From NCBI RefSeq assembly GCF_022458985.1, contig NC_061777.1, forward strand, positions 10,704,668 through 10,768,667: a stretch of 64,000 nucleotides of DNA, in the 5' to 3' direction. This document shows positions 13,073 through 30,567 of this stretch, one piece after another; within the stretch, counting starts at the first letter, position 1, and every line of letters begins with the position of its first letter. Source of the stretch: Mugil cephalus. Taxonomy: Eukaryota; Chordata; Actinopteri; Mugiliformes; Mugilidae. The translations under genes were made by a program, and so were the position numbers. The notes under the pieces were generated by a model, which worked only from the letters and a program-made list of their open reading frames with translations, did no database searches and was not told the origin of the DNA.

Positions 13073-16000
13073 TGTGTTACAACGTTGTCTCCCATCAGAT
13101 ATGTTTGTAAGTGAAATAAAGAAACAGCAAGACGGCCGCACTGTTTGCCTCGGCTGAGAAACCAGTGGGATAAAATTTTCCGGGTGTGGAGAAATAGATA
13201 AAGGCGCTTTTTTAATCACAGTTCACAGATGGCGCCTACTTCCAGGCACCCACCTGTGGGTGCAACTACACTTTGTTTAGATAAAGTGTAGGCCCAGAAA
13301 AAGAAGATGACGAAAGGAAGCCTCCCTTCAGTAACATGATGCGCCACAGTTCCTCTTAAGTCAATTTCATAGATTTTTCATATGTAACTGACAAGATAAT
13401 ATAAGAAAATTACTCAATTTCAGGGTGTTATATCATCTAGATTTATTTTTAAGGAAAAATCCTCTCCCAGCTTGCCTTTCGTGCCTTAATCTTGATTAAC
13501 TCTCAGGACCACAGCCAGATGGACAAACATCAAAAGTTACAGCCAGCCAGATCTAATTACTGAGCCTAAATTAGGTCCTATTATTTTCTTCCAAGTTCAG
13601 CTTGTATAATTTTATCCTAAATTAGTTTTATGCGTAGGTTTAGATGATCAATTAATTCCTCAGTGGACTGATCATGACTAATCGTGAACGTACAGTGCAA
13701 ACTTGAAGGCTTGTGTTTCCTGTGCAGTTACGGTAATGAGTTCATCACAGTCATGGATGCAAAGCAGTAATAAATACTTTTACTGAAGCAAAAGTGGAAG
13801 TGTAATTATGGGTGCGTACCTGCGAGAACACATTCAGAGGAAGCAATCTCATAATGCTGCTGGAAGCAAAACTAATCAAACAGAACAAGAACAGAAAAGT
13901 AAAGCAGGCTGTAAAACCACAGTGATGCTCATGTAGCTAAGGGGAACTTCAGAGCTGAGTGATCATCCCCTGTGGGTTCGTGACTGCAAGCAACGCTTTA
14001 CATATTACACAGTGCTTTTCCCCCCTATTTGTAACATAGAAGCATTGATTGCTGATGCTTTGGTCTGTGAAGTGCTACAAAAAAAGAAATGCATTGACTT
14101 TGAGGTTTTTCCTCTTCATCTAGCCACAGTCTTAAGCAGGATTTTACTTTAAAGTGTTTATATACTGAGCATGTACCTGTGTCTTTCATGTTTTTTTTTT
14201 TGTTTTTTTATTTTCTTTATTTTATTCAAAAAAATCTGCTTTGGATGTGGTTATCACAAATGCGACAATTTAAGACGCCTGCAAAGTCTGACTTCGCCAT
14301 TCTCGCTCATGCAGTATAACAATTGAATGACAGGTAATCATTTGAGACAATTCACTTGTTCCCTCAATCAGAAAAATCCAACAATGTCCTAATCAACACA
14401 GGACACAACTGTCCAATGTTTGATGGTCTGACTATTGGAGAGAACCACATTCTTTGTTTTTCTTCAATCATTTCTGGGAGCCCGTGTGTAGGAGGCTAAG
14501 AGCGACAGCTCCGCTTTGTATTTTGTCGACTGTGAGGATGTCTCTGCCAGAATGGGAGTTGTACGTGCGATATCTGAATTAATGTGTGCTCAAAAAGAGA
14601 AAGAGAGAGAACATTTCCCAAGTTTTCAACCTCTACACCGTCTTCCTTTCACAAACTGTTCTTGTGGCAGAATCTTAGGTTGCCATGGAGACAGAATCAC
14701 CCACGTGTCTCGTCACAAGGAGCCTCTTATCCATGACAACACAGCTGTTTCTCCCATCCTTCACATTTGGTACGTTGCTCATCGCTTTGCATATTCTGCA
14801 CAGTACTCAAATCAAAAGAGATTTAGAGGACAACTTCCTGCCTGAACTGTTAAACTTTTCAGCAGTGTTCAGTCATTTAATATTTATTTTTTAATTTGTT
14901 TTATTTGCCATACTACTGCACGTTCACAGATGCGGAATAATGAATAGGCAGGCTTTCAAAAGGTGTACAGAAATATGAATGAAACATCGTGTACGTCGGC
15001 ACTACTGAAACTAACACCTTCAGATCGTGTTTATTTCCTGTTCGTTATGCCTAAAAATATACTGTACAACATTTCTGGTGGACAAATAAATGTACTTGCG
15101 GTGGTTTCGAAACTCTTCCCAAACATCTTTTAAGTGTTTTGGTTTGCGTCATCGTCCTCACAAATATGGGCATTTCCACAGATGCTGCCGAAAACAAGTA
15201 ATTCATAGAGGTAATCGCACATGAAACATGTGAGTTCACAGCATGACGCAGGTTACGGATTATATACGAACACCTACACAAGTACATACTGCATCTGACT
15301 ACAGAAACAGAGGAAATTGAGGTGCCCACTCACTGTTACTCCGCCTTGAAGTGAGCTGTTCGAGCTTTTAGAAAAAAAAAATGAACACAGAGCAGACTGA
15401 ACTGCCAAGCTTTTACTACAGGGTTTGAACAGCATTTGCAAGATCTTGCGCTGGCTGTCCGCTGATAAACATTGTAGTAGGATGGATTTAAAACACATTT
15501 TTTGTTGGAGTAGTTGTTGGATTAGATAAATACATGCATTTGTGCATCGGTTTTCACATACGTAGTGTATGGTGTATTACATGACACCAAGTAAGCCAGC
15601 AAAGTGTAGACTCTAGTGCTCAGTATGGGGCTCCGGTGAGAAGGAACACCGCTAATGCTCAGACTCTCTGTCATCGCATGTTTCAAACTCACCAACCGCA
15701 GCATCACCTGAGGAGATATAACCGATCCCCAGCAGACTGGAGAAGTTCGTGTGCCAGCTCGTGATGGCTGCATTAAAGTAGTGGTGGTGACCGGTTTAAG
15801 GGCTCATTTAATGAAAAATCACTCAATCAAGCAACACTCCACGCCTGTGTACTTAACAGTGAATGAAATGTTCCAATTCTCACAAAGTGTCAAACACTTG
15901 ACTGACATAATGCAAACGATAACGCAAGGAGGTCAGCCATCGACAAGATGTATGATCATAATCACGCTCTTTCTCACCTGTTGACGTTGTTATTTTTGCA

Positions 16001-18068
16001 ATTACCACCGACACCCCACTGGTACCGGTGGCTGTGAGCCTGGGGAAAATCATTTAGAGAGCGTGTGATACAACATTTTATTCTTGTCCTGATGTCCAAC
16101 TGTGCACTAGACACTTTCTGGCATCAGACCTAGATAACTCAAACAACAAAAGATGATCACGCATTAAGAAAGAACAGCATTGTGGCCCATTCAAGTAGTA
16201 GTTTTGATGTTTAATAAGGGCTAGGTAAAGAGCCAATTACAATAAGGAGATATTGTCCTGCTCCTGAGGACACTCAGTTCCTTTATGAATCCGGCACAAA
16301 GTGCAGCAGTTTGCAGAATGTTCAAGGGTTTTTACGGCATTAGCACTTGTCAGCATGCAAGTACTTTTCGAACACTTTGTGGTTTGTAGATGAGAAAATG
16401 TTCCCCAGTCTAAAAACAGCATGTCCGCAGCTGTATCACACTGTCACATTCAAATAATGGGAATATATTGGGCACATTTGCACCATCTCTGACACACCTT
16501 TTTGTAGACATGGTCTGTTAAAAGTGGTCTAGAATCTATTTTCATTTTCCTACAATCCTCTTCATGGAGAATTACACTGTTACAACTGCTGTCACGGTAA
16601 TGTCCTCCATTTACTACATGTACCCAGTTCTGCAAATGTACCCAAAAAAAAACCTTCAAAGACTGAATGCATGCATTTGAAACTAATTAGTTTTTATGAA
16701 GTTCACTTAACACTGTCCTTTTTGCACAGACCGTGTGCATTGTTAATTTCAGATGCATGTGAAATGGAGGAACATTGCGAGTTAAATCACATCATTAAAT
16801 ATGCTTTTTGTGCTGCACAGTACATTTTGAAATGGGCTTGTTCCTTGAAGTTGCTGCCTGAGCACTAAGAGGCTGGAAAATGTGTGACAGCAGCTGGTAA
16901 ACAATCTTCTCTAAAGAACATCTTCAAATAGAGAGGCAGACACACACATTTCACCATCAGTGAGTCAGTTTTTTACCTTAAGAATAAATTATTAACCACT
17001 CAAGCACCCAAAAGAAGAATTGTTTGCGCCTAAAAATTCTCTGGGCTTCGTAATACTGCTTTCCGTAACACACAAACTTTAAAGATCACTGCGAGAAGGA
17101 ATTATTACATGCCACACAACACATTTGCTAAAGGATTACTGGAACAAATACAATTTCAAAATGATCTTCTTCCTTGAACCCTATTCTGTGTCCTGACTTG
17201 CCTTCAACTCTAAAACACTGTTTTACTATAATGTGAGGTGATGTGTGTGCAATAACAAATTTAATGCTGCATTTTCCCACGAAAAAAAAAAAAGAAAAAT
17301 AACAGATACACACTTAAACTGAAGGGTTGAGTTTGCTAACAGGGCTGTTTTGTTTTTAACAGCTTACATGCATCTCATGTCATCACCACTTCGCGTCATA
17401 GTGTAATATAAATAAAAACACGTTATCGGTTTTCCAGGAATCATGGAAATCGCATTACACCAGAACATGATTATATTACTGATGAATAACATAAACCTAA
17501 AACTGGCGAAGCTCTTTGGAGAGGTTTGTTGACACTGCGGGACTTGCTCAGCAGCTGCTGACTGTTTAGTGAGCCAAATGGGAGGATAAACACTTGCAAA
17601 CACACAAAAAGCTGTGCAATTGCAGGTGTTGGAGTTTTACATGATTCACCCAGAAATATATCAACATATGGAGGTCATACAGTCATTGTTGAAGCCTGGC
17701 TGTGGACGGGGGCATTGGAGCACAGCGGAAATGCTAAAATGCTATGGCTGAGTCAAAGAACTCAAAGCTGTCACATATTGCCACCTGGTGGCGTGTATGT
17801 TTTATAAATGGGTTCTCTCACAGTGTTCATAGTGTATTATTTGATTATGCGGAGTTAAGAACACTGTATGCACTTACTACTTTTGCAGTTTCCTCCTCAA
17901 TGCCATTAGATTGGAGAACTTGGTCATTTTATGTGCATCTGCTTATTTTTACACATAATGTTGAGGTTTTACACATAGACTAATTGTTCAGTCTGTTGAG
18001 GTATGATCAACATTAGAGACAACACATTTCATGGTTTTCCACAGTATCTATATTTCCACTACACACCA

Positions 18069-18105
18069 AACACACACACACACACACACACACAGACAGA
18101 CATAT
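18069..18105. repeat. (CA)n microsatellite
   Basis: About a dozen CA units followed by two CAGA units, in gene-free DNA. Confidence 0.85.
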
Positions 18106-20880
18106 ATTCTCATAATGAAATGTCTTCCTAGATATCTGTTTCCTTCTCCTTACATGTACAGAGAAACAGGATTAAATAATGCCTTAATCCTCTTATAGCA
18201 ATAAAACAATTTCCTTTAAGGATTTATAAAGTATTCTGATTCTTATATCATCAACAACAAATATCATCAAAACACTTTTTTTTCACAGTTCAATTGTCCA
18301 GTGACGTCTCACTTAAAATTATCATCAATACATGTGCAGCTTGTTGTGTCTGTCTGACCCGAAATGTGATTGTAACAATGAGGGTGTTATTAGTGTTTCA
18401 ATATACTCCATGGCACATCAGCTGAGTAGGCAGTTGCCGGACAATTGTAAAATCAGTGTAGGTGTGTGCCAGTGTTAATCAGCAGCTTCCGTTTTACACT
18501 GTAACAATGGACGGTGACCCTTTGTCACCCGCCTCTCCATAATCTACGTCAGAGGATAACTTGTTGACCTGGCAATTTCACTCATTAGGTATGGGCCCAC
18601 ATCTTCCTGTCTGCATTGTTCTGTAAAAGCAGGCTTCAAATGGGCTTTCAAATTAGTATGGTAATCATAAATCAGCCATAGAGGGAGGAGGGAAAAAAGA
18701 CTGATTTTATTTAACTCCACTTACCTGCAAACATGGCCAACTGTGGACAGTGGAAACAAATGAATACAGTTTCAGTTTGTAAAAAAAATAATTAAAAAAT
18801 GCCGCAGTATTAGTGGCTTTATGCTGTTTTTGTCACTCAGATGTCAAGCCCATACATTAACCAAATTGACTGTAATTTAACTTTGTCTGGTGGAACCTGG
18901 GGTTTGTTATTATGGTCCAGCTTATCTCAGACACTGAACAGATGTGGCCTTCGGAGAGATGTGTTGGAAAATAGTGACTCATTTGTTTGCGGAGTCTTCC
19001 AAACGAAGCCCACAGTTCTCCTCCTACGCCTTACGGGGGATTCTGTTTTCCAAGCGCATAGGTGTTTACTTGCTGTGACAAGTTTGAAAGGTAGAATCCA
19101 AATGACAAATTAGATTTGACTCATATGTAAACAATAGCTTGTGATTCTTCCGGGTTAACTGAGTTCAGGCCAGCCCCACTTACGACCCACGAGTCAGCAT
19201 TTATAAGACATGCTTATTCTGTCTGGTCTACATCACAAGATTAAGAAGTGTTTATGCAAGAAGTGCTGGCAGCTGTAATAAACACACTCAAAAGCAGTCA
19301 GACCCTCTTCTACCTCTGATGTGAATATTACATTGTAATGTCCAATAAATGACACATCATTCCCATGGAACCTCCATTGAGGAAGAGGCTCTTGTAGCAT
19401 GGCCTCTCTGTCCTACGCTTTTGCATATGAGCTGAATGTCCAAAGTGGGCAAGCAGAAAATGTAGCGGCATAGTAAATTGCCTGTTTAAAGATTAACTAA
19501 ATCTAAGATCTTTGCGTTCACCAACATGTTGCACAAATAAATGCAACTCAAAGCACACGTGCAAACCAAATGTAACTTGTTGACATGGCAAAAACACATG
19601 GATACGTTTCTGTTATGCTGCAGGGAGGTCGTCCACTTCCCGTCCCTGCATCTGGAGAAGCAGGAAGCAATATCGCTGACAACTTGTGTGCAGACATCTG
19701 CAGATTTTCTAACAGAAGCAGCTGGTGCAAATCTCACCTTGACCTAGCAGAAACCCTTGTTACCTTCCCTGCAAAACAATGTCAGCAACCTCATAAGGCA
19801 CATCCAAATCAGTCAAAGCAGCCTAAGGGCAGCAATAGAGTAAAGTCTTTTGGAAATTTGGATTCTACATAATATTGAAAACTGGATCTAGGTCAACTTA
19901 TACTAACTATACTATATAGGTTGAGATAAACTGATATGAAGAGAGGTTACAAAGTCATCCAAAGCTGGAAAAAGGGGGAAGAGCAGGAAAAGATGTTGTG
20001 GAGCTCAACCGTTAATATGCTGTGCTTTTGCCCCCTGCTGGTCTGCATAGTGAAGACACATTTATTTCATTTTCAAATTATAATTCTTAAAAAACAGAAC
20101 AAGATAAAACGGTGACTGTACATAACTGTTAACCACAGTCATGATCTGGTATGACCAAACCTAACCTGAGGAAGTTCCGTTTTGATATTTGCTCACGAGC
20201 AACACGAATGGAAGTATAGAAACATTTCAGACAAACACATAAGCTGAAATTGTGAATTATGAAATTGCACAAATAATATACTGTATGCATTCTAAAGTTG
20301 AAGTGTTAGGTTTATTGACAAAAAAAAACAAAAAAATAAAACAAAACAACAACAACAACAGAAAATTGCCTGCAAAATTGAATTGAATACCATGTTACAA
20401 GTTTGCTGAGTAAAATAATTGCATTATTTATTTTAAAAAGCTCAGCATATCCCGAAATAATTGATTTCAATTTCAAAATGCAATTACTTTAAAGATATTG
20501 AAGGCTAGTATATAGGTAAATAGCTAATAGCAGAGTATGGGAAATTGATATCTTAGGACAGAACGATACAACTTATGGGCATCCCATCGTTTCCATTTAA
20601 AGGAAACCGAGCCAAATTGAGACGTTCCTGCCTAAAAACAAAAATACTGATAAAATTGAGCTCCAGAAGTGCAATACGCGGTATTGGGGAGAACGGGGAA
20701 GCGGCTGGGTTTATCATGAGAGCATTCAAGGAATGTTCTAGCAAGCAGCGTCTCTGTGAGGAGATGTCAGCCGGGTCAACGGCGCAATATCGATACAGGA
20801 TTTTTGATTTACATCCGTATTTTTATTTTTCATTTGTGTATCTTTTGTTTTCACGCCGTGGGTTTGCCGTTTCTAAATGA

Positions 20881-21008
20881 TTAGTCTGATCCACAGTGGT
20901 TTCGTTTGAACGGCGTCACGACTAGCACGGTCACCTGGAGCTGTGATTGGCTCAGAGCTGTGATCCGGGTACTCCGCTACCACCAGCCCATTAGCTAAAG
21001 GTACCAAT
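20881..21008 (+). promoter_or_regulatory. mier3 promoter region
   Basis: The stretch just before the mier3 start codon is richer in CpG than its surroundings. It contains GATTGGCT at about 20945-20952, an inverted CCAAT box of the NF-Y type. CpG-rich sequence continues through the start of intron 1, as usual for a broadly expressed gene with a CpG-island promoter. No TATA box is evident and the exact transcription start cannot be read. Confidence 0.5.
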
Positions 21009-27237
<6,229 letters not shown>

Positions 27238-27335
27238 TCTTCCTCATCTTGTCCCCTGTTCTTCCCTTTTGAAACCCCTTTTCCTGCCTGTACATAAGAC
27301 TGACCTCACTGGAAAATCCAATTTGTTTAAATTCT

Positions 27336-27362
27336 ATTATATATATATATATATATATAAAT
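27336..27362. repeat. (TA)n microsatellite in mier3 3' UTR
   Basis: About twelve TA units, followed by shorter AT-rich repeats to 27390. Confidence 0.8.
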
Positions 27363-29855
27363 ATACATATCTATATATATGTATATGAATATACTTTTGT
27401 TTTCATTTTTGTGTAATATGACATCAGTGATGTCTATCATATAGAACTAAAATCTTGATTTCTCTCAAGAGTTTATATAGCCATTTATTTTATTTTTGTG
27501 TTCTGGTCTTGAGATGTGTAACGTCCATGTACAGTGGGGCCCAGAGGCTGCAGTAGGAGAGTTGTGTATCTTCCTCCCTCACATCTACACACAACATCTT
27601 CAGAGCTACAGTATGTTATCCTGCCATTCTTTTCAGCTGCCAAAAAAAGGCTTTTTCTTATTTTTCTTTTTTTTTTTTTTTTTTGCCTGTTGGTATTTAG
27701 TTGGCTGTCTTTGTTGATTGAAGTGGTACTTCGTTTTTTTCTTCTTTTTTTTTTTTTTAAAAAATAGTGTTTGGTTTACAGGTACGTTACAGTAACCAGA
27801 CTGGTGCAGATGGTTTTAGTTGATCCCGAATACACCTGGGTACATATCGTACGAAGAGCAACACTAGGAGATCAACTTGGAGACCGGGAAGAGTCGTGGC
27901 TTTAGCTGCTAAGTTCCTCCAGTTTAGTTTTCTTATTTCTCTCCTGTGGAAGTCGGTAGTTTGCTTTTGTTCAAAGTGGCCAAACTGGAACACGAGAATG
28001 TTTTCAACAGTTCACTTTCTATCCTTTGTAGTCAAATTACAGGCCTTTTTTTTTTTTTTTTGTTCGTATACAGGTGGTTAAAGACTACCTGTGGCATAAT
28101 GGGAGTCATCTCGCTTTATAGGAAGAGATCTGCAAAATATATGACAGCAATATTGAAATACAAATATGTTGCTCGGGTTAAAAGCCATTGAAACACAGAC
28201 ACAGTAACGCAAGACTTTATTGCATTATCTTGTACCTTTCTTAGATTTCATTTAATCCTTTCAATTCATGCTTCCACTCATGTTACCCGTAGGCGAGTTG
28301 TATACGTTTTTTGTTATCGTAAAATATGTTTCTAAATCAAGTAACCCCATTTTCAGACCACTAGCGAGCTTGGGTAACCCTTCTAGCAGTATTATTATCT
28401 TTATTTAAAGCTTCTCTGGTTTTTGTATCGAACCTCTGCCTAGCCTGTACTGACTACAGATGCCTTTTGAAATCTGGTCGACAATTTCTAGTAGCCGAAA
28501 TGGAAGCGTTTCCGCTTGACTGAAGTCCATAATTGTGAATTGTAAAATGTTTAGCGAGTCGGCGTCGGTTGATTGGATGCAGTAGTAGTGTTTACTTAAT
28601 TTATCTATGCATTGTGCTATGAATATTTAGTTTGTTTCAGGGGTACATCATGTTTGTCATGTCCACAGAGCTACTATTTCACCATTGCGTGTTTGTGCGC
28701 GTGTGTACAGACAGGATTCACGCCTATTGCCCATTATTAAGTTTGATCAAGTAATTTCGTTTCCAAGCCCAACATCTGAGAGAATATTCACGTCTGCGTT
28801 TCATGTAAATAATTAGCAAATAGCCTTTAAAAAGTCTATTAACTGACCTCTTACACTTGTGAATCTGTGTTCATACAAAGGTTTTAATTTGATTCCTTGT
28901 CAGAAAGGCAATAATTTGTAGATATGTACAGATTTTTTTTTTTTTTTTTTTTTTCTTCCTTTCTTGCATTTTACTGGTTGACTGGGTGTATTTTCATTTC
29001 TTTTTCGGTTTGGAAAGTCACGATACCCAGACGCCGGGGTCACAGCTGAAACCCACGCATGCCAGCTGTGCCTGTTTCTCAAGTGTACCACTGAAAACGG
29101 CTTTACCTGAAGACGTATTGATGTTACTCAATGTTGCAATTTTTGCATCTGAAACTTGCAGCCATGTGTAAAAGACACTCATCTTTTCTTTCCTTGGAGA
29201 AAAAAAATTTAATCTTTTTACATGTTGTCGTCTATATTTGTCTTGATGGTAAAGGGATGGCTGCTGCTCTAAGTATGTGGAGAGCCAGTTTCTCTTTAAA
29301 TGCAATGTGCATAATGCAGTAGGTCCTCCAAGCTCTTCTAGCTTTAGCAGTGCAGTGATATTTATTTCACCTGTGGTTTGTACAAAGACTCAGAAAAACT
29401 GTCAGAATGTAAAGGCCATTAAGTAGTAGAAGTAGGTTTTTTTTTTTCACCACCCTGTGAACTCTCGAAAATGTGATATTTTATTGATATCTCTGGTATG
29501 AGACTTGTGTGTGCAAGAAAGCACTAAACAAATTTATTTTATATTTTGTATTGTGTTTTGAAGTTTAAAAAAGACAAAAAAAAAAAATACAGCAGCAGTT
29601 GTGGTTTTGGAAAAAGAAAACTCCAGTCCTTTGATGAAAACACCTTTGTGAATAAAAAAAACAACCTACAAAACTTAAAAATGTATATCCAGAAATATAG
29701 ACAATCAAAAACTTCACTATGAGAAATGTTCAAGAAGCTATCTTTATTGTTTATAAGAATTGTACATAAACATTGAGTTGTTTTTTTTTTTTTCTTTTGT
29801 TAAACATTATTTTGTATTTTCTGTTGTACTTTAATACCTTGTGTACAGATCCAGA

Positions 29856-29861
29856 AATAAA
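29856..29861 (+). terminator. mier3 poly(A) signal
   Basis: Canonical AATAAA in the context CCAGAAATAAAGCTCTGG. It is the last plus-strand signal before the convergent elac1 gene and gives a 3' UTR of about 2.6 kb. Confidence 0.55.
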
Positions 29862-30561
29862 GCTCTGGAAAAGGTTCAGAGATAATTGCATGCTCTTTAT
29901 CGTATGGACGGATTGTGCTTTCGTATCGAGTTGTTTTATGAAAAGACTAGGGTCCAAAGTGATGACGGGACTAAATCGTTCTTAACCTTGGAAACGGCAA
30001 CGGTCTCGGCTCAGGATCCATTTAGTTGTTTGTCCTGGGGCTTCCTCCCTCAGACTCTCGGCCTGATGACGCAGTCCATTAAAGCTGCTGCTTATATGTA
30101 ACGGCGTGCCCTTCCTGTCTCTAAGTGGACGCGGTCAGTAAGTCTGAATGTCGTGGGGATTTCACTCAATTTTTCAGATATGCGTTGCTGGATATTACAG
30201 ATCTGTGCCTCAGAGACACAATCAGATCTCAAAGATTTTGTCAGAAAAAGCTGCTCTAGTGTCAGGATGTTTGGAAGATATGTGGCTCGTAAAGATGCGT
30301 TGAATATTTTACCTCTATGCTCTGGTTCTCCCATTGGAGGGACCGGACTCGTGCTAGTCTCCTAAATTGTGCCTCCTTGTTACTTAAGCCTGCGCTTTCT
30401 TTAGGTCTTAATCCACGCTAATATAATGCACAACAATGAAACATGAGTTGAGCCAGTTTGACATGGTCCAAAGTTAATAAGTGGATCTTGAGCCGAGATT
30501 TGTTTCCATGTGGGTTCTCTTACAGGAATAACAAAAAAACACCACACCACTGAACTGGTCG

Positions 30562-30567
30562 TTTATT
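30562..30567 (-). terminator. elac1 poly(A) signal overlapping stop codon
   Basis: On the minus strand the coding sequence ends AGG TAA TAA ACG. The AATAAA at 30567-30562 overlaps the stop at 30568-30566. It is followed within about 30 nt by a GU/U-rich run (GTGGTGTGGTGTTTTTTTG, about 30555-30535), a strong downstream element. If used, the 3' UTR would be only about 10-30 nt. No better AATAAA was seen on this strand before the mier3 3' end. Confidence 0.5.

Larger units (their letters stand above)
1..20880. other. Gene-poor region upstream of mier3
   Basis: No exon with recognisable protein homology was found on either strand in about 21 kb. Open frames here are short (the longest is 127 codons), lack family motifs and have no convincing splice partners. 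The stretch holds three Tc1-like relics (near 1.3, 3.6 and 12.9 kb), a hAT-like fragment (5.43 kb), a decayed fish interspersed repeat (10.45 kb), GT and CA microsatellites, many T/A homopolymers, and several blocks rich in homeodomain-like TAAT/ATTA words that could be conserved enhancers. The rest is unremarkable AT-rich DNA. A lineage-specific non-coding RNA cannot be excluded by eye. Confidence 0.6.
27238..29880 (+). other. mier3 3' UTR
   Basis: After the TGA at 27235-27237 the plus strand runs about 2.6 kb without a new gene to an AATAAA at 29856-29861, the last good poly(A) signal before the convergent elac1 gene. An earlier AATAAA at 29651-29656 may give a shorter form. The stretch has a (TA)n tract (about 27336-27362) and long U-runs in the transcript (near 27665, 27740, 28048, 28932). 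Open frames here are short and unsupported. The end position is inferred, not observed. Confidence 0.6.
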
